The translations under genes were made by a program, and so were the position numbers. The notes beneath the pieces were generated by a model, which worked only from the letters and a program-made list of their open reading frames with translations, searched no databases and was not told where the DNA came from. 64,000 bases of DNA, from NCBI GenBank assembly GCA_032629725.1, contig JAFEVB010000032.1, positions 1,054,001-1,118,000 of the forward strand. Direction: 5' to 3'. Positions within the stretch are counted from its first letter, which is position 1, and each line of letters begins with the position of its first letter. Positions 43,176 to 54,796 of the stretch are shown in pieces. Origin of the DNA: Gremmenia infestans (Eukaryota > Ascomycota > Leotiomycetes > Helotiales > Hamatocanthoscyphaceae).

Positions 43176-46100
43176 TTAAAAAATTAGATTTGGGTTATCT
43201 CCCTCCAATAATGAATAGTCGGTCAGCAGCCCCATATCAAAAGGACTCAAACCATTTTCCAGCAACATATCATCACTCTCCCCTGTGCTCCCTGCACCAC
43301 TATTATTTTGCGTCGCGAAGTTCCAGGTTGCGTCCAGATCCAACCAACTAAATGTCCCACTCGGCTTCGGTTGAAATTGCACATTGTTCATTCCCATTGA
43401 CCCGGGAAAGGGGTTAAATTGTTGATTCTGGTTTTGGAAGTTTGAAAGATCGGCTTGAATGGCGGGATTGATACGGCTTTCGATTGTAGATTGCTCGTGC
43501 TGTTCACGAGTAGAAGCTTCATTTTGCTTTGGCGGTTTGCGCCAGAGAAGTTGAAGAAGGCGGGCGTAGCGTGAACCCATGTGATTCGCGCCCATCGATG
43601 CCGTTTGCAAACGGTCGATGGTCAGATTAACCATGTGACGGACTCCGTTTCGCTCCTCCTCTGTCATCGTAGTCGTGGATCTTGCCTGGAATTATGAGTA
43701 TGGAAAATCAAAAATGTAAGAGCAAAGGTACCTTGTAAAGGAATACGGCGCTGTAGATGATAAAAAGATAATAACTTGACGGCATGTATCGCAGCGTTTC
43801 TGGATCAACAAAATTGTTGAATGTTGAAAGCAGAGACTTTGCAGCATCCAGAGCTTCGTAGATGAAGCGTGCGTCCGGGGCTGATGCATTAATCAGCGGC
43901 ATTGGCCGGTTTGATGCATGCTGGCTATCTCTTTGGAAAGTCAATGCTCGTGAGATTGTGGCCTGGTAAGCAAAAGCATTGACGTAGAGACGGAGGTAGT
44001 CATACGTAAGCAGTAAGGTCGCTTTCAGTCGTGGAGAACCTATGTGTGGTTAATAGACGTATTTTTAGAAGATCGTCTAGGTACTCACAAGCTAGCGTAC
44101 CCCAAACATCATTCCATCCCCTAATACTAGTCCGGAAGTCATCTAGATATTTCGCATACCTCCCCTCCAGCATTTCCTTCCAACCATGGCCTTTTGATGA
44201 GTAGAGGATATCGTGAACGTTGGAGAATATCTGCGTCAATTCAAGGTTCGCTTGAAAGATCAAAGCCCAGTCATCAGTGTTTGGTGACGTCTGTTGAAGA
44301 GTTGGAAAATCGCTAGACTTGAGACCGGAGAGAGGGCCAGGACCTCGAGCCCAGAATCCTCTTCCTACACGAACTGACACCTGACGATCACAAATATAAC
44401 AAGCAGACCATACTAGCCTCTTCCGATTGAACACTTCGGGTGCTTCGTGAGAATCACTCTTGAACGAAGTCCGGTCAATGCCCAAGAAATAACCTAATCG
44501 TAGCGCTGTCCCAATATACATCCATGCAACGCGGTCCTCCTCTCCGCGTCCAATGGCAAGAGTTGCTTGTGGACGATGTGACACCCATTGAGACAAGAGA
44601 AGCAGCGCCTCTACAGCTTCAATGTTTGCATCTGCGCCAGATAAAATCATGGAAATCAGCTGTTGCATATAGTCGTAGCAAACTTGATGGACCCGTTCAT
44701 TGTCTTTCGAAGCAACCGTCAGGATGGCTGAAAAAAGATGTGGCTCATGCCGTGATAGCCACGGAAGTCTTGTGCGATCGAAAGTTTCTTGCGGGATGAT
44801 GGGGAAGAATGGGTGGAAAAACTCTTCATAGCTAGCATAACCAGTCAGTCTGGACTCTTTGCACGTGGAGCTCCAATTCACCTCGAGAACAAATGTAAGA
44901 TCATCTCCGGGCTTATCATTCCATCTTGTAACGGTTTATAATGAAATTGGTCGTCCATCTTAAATTCCCCCAACTCGAGGTGATAAGAGGCTGGCTGTTG
45001 GCATTGCTTCTGACCTTGACCTTTATTCTGATCGCTTGACGGTGAATCACCGTCCGCTCGATCTGCAACTTGAGCTAGTATTTCAAGGGCATCTGAAGGG
45101 TTTTGCAAGTCTGCAGAAGCAATATTCTCACGAAGAGCTCCGGAATTCCCTAGCAGACTCACGCTAGAATCTGCCCGTGGGTGATAGTGACCGTCAGGAG
45201 GGCTCGTGAGCTGCTCCGACGTTAGTAGGCTAGCCACGCTATTGGGGGACATAAACTCACATTTGTTTGCTCAGTATTTCTCGATATCGTAGTAGTGTCG
45301 GAGCCAGCAGTATTGGTTGGAGTAGGATGTTGCCATCCAAAGCCTTGACTTGGTTGATTGTGGTATTGATTTGGAAAGGGTGGAGGTTGCAGTGGGGTGT
45401 GGTGAGTAGAATGAGGTGAGTAATCTGGGTCGGGGCCTGTTGAATTTGGGAAGCCAAGAGTTGAAGGGGTGTCTGACTTTGAAGCTCCTTGGAATCCGAG
45501 ATTGGAGGGTGTACTGGGGGTTTTCGAGTTCGAGTCCTCTTCATCAAGTTTTGGTTTCTTCCTTACTCGACGTCCTCCACGGTGACTTTCTCCAAGCACG
45601 CAATCCTTTGCCTCTCTCTGGCAACGTCGGCAAGGCTAGATAGAGCTTAGCATATGCACATACACCAGCTTGGTAACAAAGAAGAGAGTGGGGGGTCATT
45701 TGCGGACGTGTGGTCACGTGACCTAGATATCTCAACTGGAGATGAATGCGTTGGCGCGCATCGCACCAGAAGTCCAAGAGATGGATATAAATATTAGACT
45801 GGAAGATTGGATAGATGGCATTGATCTAGAAGGAAATGTCACTTCCTCAGAAGCATCCTGTTTCCAGAGTCACTTGACTTTATTGTCTCATCTCATAATG
45901 GTTGGAAAGAATTGTGACAAAAGAGCTGCCTGCTTCTCTACTCACCGGCCTCCCTTGATTGACATCCAAATCACATTTGCTCTTCCTATTCCTGCAATTC
46001 AGACATGCGCGGTACGCCCTCATGGTATCCAGTGGAGGCGGGGGAGGCCTCACGGGGCGCGTCGATGTTATCTGAGGCGCGTTCGGGTCCAGGTTCGGTA

Positions 46101-46248
46101 CCATCACAGGCTGCATCATGGGCGGCATGCTGATATTTGGCGCGGTAGAAAAGGCTATGCCATTGACATGTATATTGCCGTTGCCGATGCTATTCCCACT
46201 ACCGGCAAAGGGTGCAAGGACATTGCAGTTCTGCGGGGCAGCCATCAT
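43176..46248 (-). CDS. Zn2Cys6 transcription factor with fungal-specific middle domain
   Basis: Six minus-strand exons: 45946-46248, 45261-45635, 44882-45210, 44089-44831, 43732-44039 and 43176-43685; 855 residues. The Zn2Cys6 cluster is split by intron 1 (310 nt, long for this genome): Cys82, 85 and 92 in ACLNCRNRKSKC, and Cys103, 106 and 113 in PCRRCQREAKDC after the splice. A basic linker GESHRGGRRVRKKPK follows. Residues about 340-560 form the fungal_trans domain (YEEFFHPFFPIIPQETFDRT, MYIGTALRLGYFLGID, RKRLVWSACYICDRQVSVRV). The C-terminus is Gln/Asn/acidic, probably the activation region. It is divergent from a sugar-porter MFS gene, so it may control that transporter (inference). I cannot match it to a named regulator. 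Confidence 0.9.
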
Positions 46249-47112
46249 GTGGTGTGGTGGGTGGGTGAGGTGAGGGGTCGTGATACGGCGGGCGATTACA
46301 GTTACGGGTTAGCGCTTAACCTGCATTCAGTCTTACTCTCAACCGTCTCCACATGCGGCAAGAAATGAAGATATACAAGAGGGTATAGGAAGGAGTAGGA
46401 GGGAGGGAGGATTGTCGGGCCGTAATGCACGTCGGCGGCAGAAGTGGTGGGAGGAGAATACGGAATGATTTACAGTAAGTAGGGTACTGTTGTATGGAGA
46501 GGTGCTGGCTGCACTGCAAGGATTCATAACCCCATAGTATTATACGAGTAGCTTAGCTCCCTTGTGAGTTCGGCTTCGACTACCGACGTCAACTCTCCAC
46601 TTATTAAACATCATCGTCTCCGAATTCTTTATTCTATTCTTATTCATCATCTTTTTGATCATAATCTAGCCCTTTGAACTCTTCCTCATCGGCTTAAAGC
46701 ATTAAGAATTAGCTCAAGATGAACTTGAATGTCGTCAAGACCCCAGATACAAATACCGTTCATGAATGTGCTGTCATGTATCACTTTGACAGCCGTTGTG
46801 CTCCCTCCTGCCTCACCGGGTTCTACCCCGCATAGTTGTATCAGAGCTTAATATCGAGAGAACTCTATACATCCAACAGCTTCAGTCAGGCCATCATGGT
46901 TCCAAAGAGTGTGTCGTCCTTTATCTCACCAAAAGCCAAAACACATCAGAAAACTGTCTATCCTACGCCTCTATATTGGCTTGGTAAAAACAACATTCCA
47001 AGTAGTTTTCCTGCCATCTATTTATTTATACATTTCTATCCTTCCCACATCGAAAAGAGGGAGTGTCAAACGCGACAGTTCGGCTTCTCACACACAGACA
47101 GAGTAAATTGCG
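46249..47112. promoter_or_regulatory. divergent promoter of Zn2Cys6 factor and sugar-porter gene
   Basis: About 860 bp between two divergent start codons. A 38-codon frame at 46719-46835 (MNLNVVKTPDTNTVHECAVM...) could be an upstream ORF in the transporter leader, but nothing supports translation. Otherwise no gene. Confidence 0.45.
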
Positions 47113-48703
47113 ATGGCGCTCCTCGAAGGCCGGCTCCTCTTCACAGCCGTAACAATTCTCACCTGCCTGGGATTTCTCCTCATCGGTTACGATAATGGCC
47201 TCATGGGCGGGTATGTCGTTGTTCCTGTTCACTTTAGCTCCCCATCAGGTCCTAACATTCCCCAGGCTCGTCAACTCCAAGTCCTTCACTAACACCTTCA
47301 ACAACCCTTCCCCCACCATCACCGGTCTAATCGTCGCCATCTACGAAGTAGGTTGTTTCCTTGGCTCCATCTTGACCGCCTTGTTCGGCGAATCCATCGG
47401 ACGCAAGAAGTCTATCCTCATTGGAGTAATAACCATGATCATCGGGGCCGTGCTGCAAGCAAGCAGCTACTCTCGCACTCAGATAATTGTCGCACGAGTA
47501 GTGAGCGGGGTGGGAATGGGGTGGATTAACAGCACTGTGCCTGTATTCCAAGCGGAATTCAGTCCCAAGGCTACAAGAGGATTATGTACGTCGCTCGCCG
47601 TTGGATCCTTGTAATCAGACTGATGGAAAACAGATGTCTGCATGCAGTTATCTACGCTGAACTTGGGGATATTCCTAGCATACTGGATCGACTACGGCTT
47701 CACCCAATCCTACAGCTCGTCGTTCGCCTGGCGCATCCCATGTATTCTGCAATGCATGTTCCTCTTCCCCATGCTGGCTCTACTACCCCTCGTTCCCGAG
47801 TCCCCGCGCTGGCTAGCTTCGCACGCTGAAGCCAGCTCCTCCCTCTCGGTCCTGCAACGTCTACATTCGTACCACCGCACCGACGACGAAGTTACTTCCC
47901 TCCATACGAATATCATCAGAACCGGCGAGTACGAGAGATCGCTCGGCACAGGAAGTTGGAGAGAGTTACTACATAATGACGAAATACAATCCCAGCGCCG
48001 CTTCCTCATTGCATGCGCAATCCAGTCTTTCCAGCAGCTAGGCGGAATAAATGCCCTGATATATTTTTCCAACACGCTCTTCAAGAATTCACTGGATTTT
48101 TCCGAGCATCTATCAGCGTTAATGTCAGGGTTTCTACAAACGTGGTTTTTCGTCGCTTCATTTATCCCCTGGCTGCTCATCGACCGTGTAGGACGACGTC
48201 CGCTACTCCTCTCTTGCATATCCCTCATGGCAGCAACGATGGTCGTGCAAACGGGCTTGATCTACAACGTCCAGAACAATACCTCTATTGCCAGGGGATG
48301 TGGAATCGGAGCAGCAGTCATGCTATTTTTGTTTGAAGGTTTCTTCACCATCGGCTTCCAAGCAACCGTGTGGGTCTACCCGTCTGAGATTCTTCCCTTG
48401 CGGTTGCGAGCCCGAGGAAGTGCTGTTTCAACGGCGTGTAATTGGATATTCAATTATATGATTGTGCAGATCACGCCAATTGCTATTGATAGGATTGGAT
48501 ATCGTACATATATAATATTTGCTGTGTTGAACACGGCCTGGCTTCCGTTCATTTACTTTTTCTTCCCAGAAACGAAGGGTTTGGAGTTGGAGGATGTGGA
48601 CAGGCTTTTTATGAAGGGGGATGAGGCTAGGATGAGGCTGGAAGGGGGGGTGCGTGGGAGTATCATATCTGAGCATGCGAAGTTTGAGGATACTGGTCGA
48701 TGA
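47113..48703 (+). CDS. MFS sugar-porter family transporter
   Basis: Likely hexose or other sugar:proton symporter of the plasma membrane. Three exons, 47113-47210, 47266-47585 and 47634-48703, give 495 residues. Sugar-porter signatures: GYDNGLMGGLVNS in helix 1, GESIGRKKSILIG, RVVSGVGMGW, LPLVPESPRWL at the end of the first half, QSFQQLGGINALIYFS in helix 7, DRVGRRPLLL, and FFFPETKGLELEDVD at the C-terminus. The PESPRWL and PETKG motifs make the family assignment secure. The second splice gives RGLYVCMQLSTLNLGIFL, as expected. Divergent from the Zn2Cys6 factor and convergent with MLH3, only 131 bp between stop codons. Confidence 0.93.
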
Positions 48704-48834
48704 CATAAAATAGCATCCACACATCTCCAGCGTTTATTTCTTATACAGAAGATTGCTTACTACTTGACATCAAATTGGAGTTCACGGGTATCGCATAGCC
48801 AATGAAAATCAATAATTCCCTAACCACAAACTTC

Positions 48835-51834
48835 CTATTGTTCATTCGCTCGTACAGATTGAGACCAAGCACCAAAAGCTTTCCCAAATCTCTCAACACC
48901 CTCCGACGGTTGTTCAAGAGTAGATCCCATTCGCAAACCTGCCAGATCAACCAATGGAATCAAACTTGGCCTCCCATGCGCACACTGAAACGGAAACATA
49001 CACCCCGCAAGCTTCCTCACCAACAACTCGCACTGCTCCCTACTTAATTCATCATTGAACATGATTGCACTTCTACAAGCGCGTGAGTTCAACATGTCGA
49101 TAATTCCTTGGGGACAATTGTGGATGCGGTGAAGCCAGTCTTGATTTGTCGGGGAATTGGCTGCGGGTGCTTTCTCGGAGCAGTTCCAGGCTTCGGTGCG
49201 GATTAAATCTACCAAAACACGCGGGTCGAGTTTGCATCTTTCGATGATACCTGGTGGAAGACTCCTTATCTGAATTCGCTGAGCCCGGTCAGGCTGAGAA
49301 GCAGCAGGGAGATCATATAAGATTCCCCAACCTGCAAAATGCTTTCTGTGTGTATCGAGGAGCCTTACTTCTTTCGTAGAAATGTTGAAAGCGAGCGGCT
49401 TGTCGAGATAAGTAGTAAGGATTCTGGATTCTATTCGGAGAGGAGGTTTCCCTTCCCTAGGCGGAGTACACAGCTCTTCCATCAAGGCCTCAATTCGGAT
49501 TCGTTCATCAGCAGCATGTTGATCAACAATGACGAGCATTCCATTTTCTGCAGTCTCTCCTAGATGTGTTGAAGAATGGAGTTTCACTAAAATGAACTTC
49601 TTGTCAACTTGCGAGATAACCTCTGCATTCCTTAACGCATCTTTAGATATACGGCCAGTGATACCAGCAGAGGATTCCTTGAATGCTCTATCAATATCAA
49701 TTTGTGAGCAGTGATGTTGCCGGCCATGTAGAATGCTTTGGGAGGCTGTATCTACGCCTTCGATGGCGACCTGCTGAATGGAGGGCTCGACTGGGTTGAA
49801 GACGGGATTATCCCACGTCTTCAGGATATCCCTGATCCAAGGACTTGTGGCGTCAATGTACGGAGTCGTGAATCGTTTGAGACTTTGCTGAGAGTAAAGA
49901 GATCCTTGACTGATGTTGCCATGTTTGCCTGATTGGTCATCTCGTTTTTCTTTGCTAGCTATTACTGTGAGGCCAGTTCGTTTATTGACAAGAGACTTGA
50001 CTTTAGTGACAGGGTTGATCCATTCAACCAACTCATCACCTTCGCTATCTTGTTTTGTAGTTGGAATTTTTGGCTGAGAGGGTGGCCGAGCTCTAGGTTG
50101 GGGCGTAGAAGTGACAAGGTCTTCGAATGGGCGACGAATGAGTTTCCCAGTCTTAGATAGCAGTGGCGTAGGAATCCTTTCAATTGAGTGGAGCTTTGGA
50201 CCTTGTCTTCCTACGCCGGGTGAGGCGCTTGCTGGTCGGTGATGGGGCTCGGTGTTGTAATTAAATTTGGGAACCGCAGCTCCTCTCTTGACCTTGGACC
50301 ATCCATCAAACGGAGAGTCAACTTGCGATGAAGAATGACGGAATGACGGAAGCTTAACATTTGTGCCAAGGGCATCCACAGCTGTTGGCTTCCTCCGTTT
50401 AACACTTGAATCTTTGACAGCCTCGAAAGTCGGAGATGATGTTGGTCGAGGGATTGTGAAAGCATCTGTGGCATCGTTCCTAGCGTCTTGTGGTGACTTT
50501 GCCAAAATCTGAGACAGGACGTCCTCGTCTTGTTTCTTGCGTCGTGGTTTATGTCCTCGGCCGGCCTTTGGCCGGAAATAATGCTGAGTGAGAAATTCCA
50601 AAATCATAGCCCGCAATAGCTCCAAAATTGTACCAAGACTGCTACCTTTATCATCCAACATATCATCTACATCAACATTCCTATATGTCTTCGAACTCGA
50701 CGCTTGCTGGATGTTGATATAAAACATCGGCCACCGATCCACACCCTTCTTTCCACCTTTGAGCTCTTTGTTGGTGTACCCATCAGATTTGTATCGACCA
50801 TCATTCTCTCTTCTGATCCTCTCCGCATCTGTGAGATCTCCTACCTCTTCCTCGTTCCCGAAAGCCGAATTCAGAAAAAGCCGATTTATCTCATCATGAA
50901 ACATGCTCTGACCGTGCAATGGCATTAGAGGCTGTATGCCGAAGGAAAGGAACTGGACGTGCTTGGTGGCAGATGGATCAAGAGAGATCGCGCCATTAAT
51001 TGTCAATGTGTCTATAGAAGCAGTAATGGCGACCCAAGACAGCTTATCCGCAGGTGTGATGAAGGAGGCTTGTGACAAAATGGTACAGGTTTTTGGGATA
51101 CAAACACCAGCTGAAGGGATGGAATTAGGTGAGAAATCCGTTTGAGGCCGAAAAGTCATCTTCTGGGGTGATTCGGCTTCGCGTACTGTGACAGAAACAG
51201 TTTCTTGCCAGGACAGTAAAAGTGCGACAATGCTTCTCCTCAGCTCTTCCCAATCCTTGCTATTTCCACCCTGCTTCTCGGCAGCGATGGCCCTCTGCCT
51301 CACACGAACTGGCATACCCCCAAACAGATCACGTACTGTCACACGTGTTCCTTGATCAGGGTACTGGAGGTATTGGTGGGCTGGAGCCGGCGTTTGGCGT
51401 CCCACAACTTTGGATTTGTGCATACTTGAGGTGTTGTGGGAACGATGCAAATGGTGGTGAGACGTGATAGATAACAGAGCCAGAGATGATAAAGAAGCCA
51501 AGAATATACCACGGCCACCGTGCACTAGGTTTTCACTGTTTATCTTTGAGGAATCTGTTTTTTGTTAGTCTCCTATTGCACCACGACACTCAAGCCACTT
51601 ACGATACAACTTCCCAAGGCCACCACCCTCGCGAAACTCATTAGGCAGGATCCCCAAGCCATCATCTTCAACAACACAACTTCCTCGGGCATAGTTGACA
51701 CTGATATCAATTCTGGTAGAGCTAGCATCCAGGGAGTTCTTCACTAGCTCGCACAACACTCCGTTGAGGCTGGTAATGGCGATGGAAGATTTGATTTGTG
51801 CAATGACATCTGGAGGCAACGGTTGTATGGACAT
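48835..51834 (-). CDS. MLH3: DNA mismatch repair protein Mlh3
   Basis: MutL homologue that pairs with Mlh1; its endonuclease resolves meiotic crossovers and aids mismatch repair. Two minus-strand exons, 51603-51834 and 48835-51554, give 983 residues. N-terminal GHKL ATPase motifs: ELVKNSLDA, VEDDGLGI, then across the splice GGLGKLYHSSKINSENLVHG and GGRGIFLASLSSL, followed by TRVTVRDLFGGMPVRVRQRA. The C-terminal endonuclease domain keeps DQHAADERIRIE (about 755-766), ACRSAIMF (about 903) and CAHGRPSLIPL (about 935), the metal-binding set of active MutL endonucleases. The disordered linker of about 350 residues is normal for Mlh3. The 50-nt intron interrupts the ATP-lid region, and no start further upstream is needed. 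Confidence 0.95.
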
Positions 51835-52394
51835 GTTGATGATTGATCATACGGCAGAGAGGAGCCCTTCACGGGAGAGCATGTATCATAAGCTCTGTAG
51901 TGGCACCTTCCCTGAGGGATAGAGCACACCAAGAAGCCATGGCAGAGGTGCTGTACATGCCAATATATTGAACAGCGGAGAGCTAAGTGAGCTCAGTGTT
52001 AGTTGTTTAAGGGAGATGTATCTGCCAAGTTTAAATGTACAAAGTAGAAGAGAGATCTGTTGAACTTGTTGTTCTGCAGGTTGAAGACAATATAGATCCA
52101 CGTGATATCGATCTGCTGACTAATATCAGCCTCGCCGCTCCGGGATGCCGCGTCGACTCAGAAACAGCGGAACAGCTCGACAGCGCAGCACAGCACCAGC
52201 CCACAGACACTCACACTCACCACCCATTTGTTTGACTCGACGGAAGAGGGTCTGTTATATTTTTTGTTCAAAACACGAAAACATCCTCCCTCCAACTCTG
52301 CAACCTTCACATTCGTTTCCCACACAATCCCCCCCAACAAACCCCAACCTCCAACCTCCAACACCCTCATATTCAACCGCCGTAACGGACCATT
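51835..52394. other. divergent region between MLH3 and the disordered-protein gene
   Basis: About 560 bp; no gene supported. Positions 52265-52380 are pyrimidine/A-rich (CCTCCAACC-type runs), typical of a 5' UTR leading to the ATG at 52395. Confidence 0.5.
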
Positions 52395-53861
52395 ATGGCA
52401 ACAACAGAGCTCCCCCAACAGCCACCTCCATCACCCCATGGTACGAATCTGGTCACCCTGCTCCTGCGATTTTCCTTGATGCCGTTTGCCAGTACTAGAT
52501 TTGGAGTCAAATCTGTGCCGGCGCATTCTGTGGAGAATCTGCTGAAGCCTCACCCTCACCCTCATCCTCACCGCCCCCAACTAATTGATTTGGCAGACCG
52601 AACAGCAGCAGATCGACCGGGTCGCCGCCGCCCATTCTCGGCATGGATGAAGAAACTGGCCAACTTCAAAGGCAATCATACTGCAGATGGCGCTCAGCCA
52701 GCGGGCACGAAGCGCAACACATACCAGATGAAGTCGAATGCTAAGAAGCAATCCCCATCGAAGCAGAACAACCCATACCCCCAGTCAGGCCACTTGAATG
52801 GGCAGTCTGCGCCGCCGAATGGTCGTAATTCTTTTTCAACCGGCCCTACAGGCAACAACATGAGCGTATCGTCCTTGAACCGCAGCAGACATTCGGTCAG
52901 GTCTTCACAGGATGGTGTCCCTCCTCCGACGATCGGTAACAAGTCAACGGCCCCTACTTTGTCTACGGAACCAGACCTGGCACATTCTGACGTGGCGGCT
53001 TCGCACGCTCCATCGTCTGGCCAGGCTACGAATACTACAGTGGGTTGTGGGGTTAGTTCTGGTCGAGGTCCAGATAGCACATTCTCGTCCCCAGCACCTT
53101 CGGTACGATCGCTTACAACCACCCTCACAACCATTCATTCAGCTGCGGCTCCTACTGCCCCCCCGTCGAATAACGCAACGAACGCGACTAATGGACAAGC
53201 AATCCAATTTTCCCACCAATATCCTACTTCACCCCCTCCGACAGCGCTTCCAGCGCACCTGGCACCCGTAGCAAGTGGAGGACACCCAGCAACGTACAGC
53301 ATGGCCACTGCAAACAGTCTGTTGACGGATAATGCTTCAATTCTCACCCTAGCATCATCCTCGAAGAGAAGGAGACGACGTTCTATGGATACAGATGCTT
53401 CAGTACGTGCGCTTGCTCCCTCGTCATTATTCGGAGGTAGTAGAGAGAGTCTTCCACTTAGTGTGTTGAGTTCGAATATCGAACAAACTAATGCCACGTC
53501 GGTGGCACATCAACCATGGCCAAGTGTTGGGTTGAATGAGAGAGCCAGTATCTATTCTGCAACCGGTGTTACACCAGCTCTACCCAGTGAACGGAACAGC
53601 TACTACGCAGGAAAACAATCAATTGCGGCGGATGGAGGAAGTGTTAAGAGTGGACTGCTTGGCCATGGCAGAAATGATAGTATAAGTGGAAGTATTGGTG
53701 GAGCAGCGCCTCCGGGCAGTCCACTGGCAGGTCCGCCAGATGTCATAGGGCCTAATTCGGGTCGACTAAGCCGCAAGAATTCTGGATTTGAGAATGGAGA
53801 AACCGAGAAAGGTTACGAACCCGAACCCGAAGACTTAGGAAAGGGGAGCGACAAAGCATAA
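52395..53861 (+). CDS. disordered Ser/Pro-rich protein, family not named
   Basis: Open for 488 codons, but 52441-52596 looks like a 156-nt, stop-free intron divisible by three (GTACGA donor, CTAAT branch 15 bases before a GGCAG acceptor). Removing it yields 436 residues and joins PPPSPH to DRTAADRPGRRRPFSAWMKK. It also deletes a His-Pro repeat run (PHPHPHPH) that would then be intronic. The GRRRPFSAWMKKLANFKG block and the central segment SLLTDNASILTLASSSKRRR, followed by SMDTDASVRALAPSSLFGGS, look like conserved short motifs in an otherwise disordered chain. There is no membrane segment, so a channel or transporter role is not supported. Function unknown; the motifs suggest a phosphorylated scaffold, which is speculation. 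Confidence 0.8.
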   Translation: MATTELPQQPPPSPHGTNLVTLLLRFSLMPFASTRFGVKSVPAHSVENLLKPHPHPHPHRPQLIDLADRTAADRPGRRRPFSAWMKKLANFKGNHTADGAQPAGTKRNTYQMKSNAKKQSPSKQNNPYPQSGHLNGQSAPPNGRNSFSTGPTGNNMSVSSLNRSRHSVRSSQDGVPPPTIGNKSTAPTLSTEPDLAHSDVAASHAPSSGQATNTTVGCGVSSGRGPDSTFSSPAPSVRSLTTTLTTIHSAAAPTAPPSNNATNATNGQAIQFSHQYPTSPPPTALPAHLAPVASGGHPATYSMATANSLLTDNASILTLASSSKRRRRRSMDTDASVRALAPSSLFGGSRESLPLSVLSSNIEQTNATSVAHQPWPSVGLNERASIYSATGVTPALPSERNSYYAGKQSIAADGGSVKSGLLGHGRNDSISGSIGGAAPPGSPLAGPPDVIGPNSGRLSRKNSGFENGETEKGYEPEPEDLGKGSDKA

Positions 53862-54796
53862 TTTTGGTGGCAGCAGGTAGAATTCACATAATGTTCTCAG
53901 GTCAACTCTGAAACCATAGGGCCAACAAAAGCCTGGGATAACGGAGATTGCAGAGGTATTCATGGGATATTGAGGCGCTGGGCTATGGTTGGGACGGTCA
54001 ATGATACCCGAGAATTTAATAATGCAATGCATTTGTTCAGAAGCCATCGGGCTGACTATCGGGCTGATCAATGTGTAAAGCGGCTTGGTGTTTGGAGTAC
54101 CTCGGTCAACATGGCAGCAGGAGGTCGGATTTCCAACCCCAGAGATGGTTCTTGATAATGCATAAGGACGACATTATTTAGACTGGGAAATGTCTCTACT
54201 CTTAACTATCTTTCTTAGCACACTGGTGACAAGCAACTGCAGATGACAGGGGCGCTACACCATCCATGCGACCTCCATTCAATTAATGTTTACTACGGTT
54301 GGTCCTTATCGCAATCCCTGGAATACTCGCTTGTGCAGGTACAGCAATGAAATGCCTAGCGTGTCTGTATAGGCTAACGATAAATAGGGTGATTCCCATG
54401 CTGCCTCCCTTTTCAATTACAAGAAGCTCTCAGATTTTGAATTCTATGCATAGCCGACTGATAGCATCGTCTTTTTCAAGGTGAAGGCGCTTCCTTTATC
54501 CCATTGACGTTCTGAAATCAAGGTTTGACAGCGGCGCCAAGAATAAGCATCGTTGGTCTCCTCTAGGGCTGACATTTCGAGCCGTCCTCCCGGAACAGCT
54601 TGGGGAGGATGTAAGCTTATGGCATTTCTATTTGCCGTTAATATCAATATTAAGTTTTTGGGTATACTGATCTACATGCCACGTCAGGGAGCTAAGTTGC
54701 GATGGTTGAGTAATTATAAGCTGTATATCCTGTCGCCCCTTAAGTAAGGACAGAAATGCCCTCAGGACTGTTGACGCTTTTTGTTCACTTGTAATT
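53862..54796. other. intergenic region
   Basis: No gene seen; short open frames lack features. It contains the 3' UTR of the disordered-protein gene and the promoter of the multicopper oxidase. Confidence 0.45.

Noticed and set aside
46719..46835. 38-codon frame with three cysteines before the sugar porter
   Set aside because: Too short to separate from chance, no signal peptide; at most an upstream ORF.
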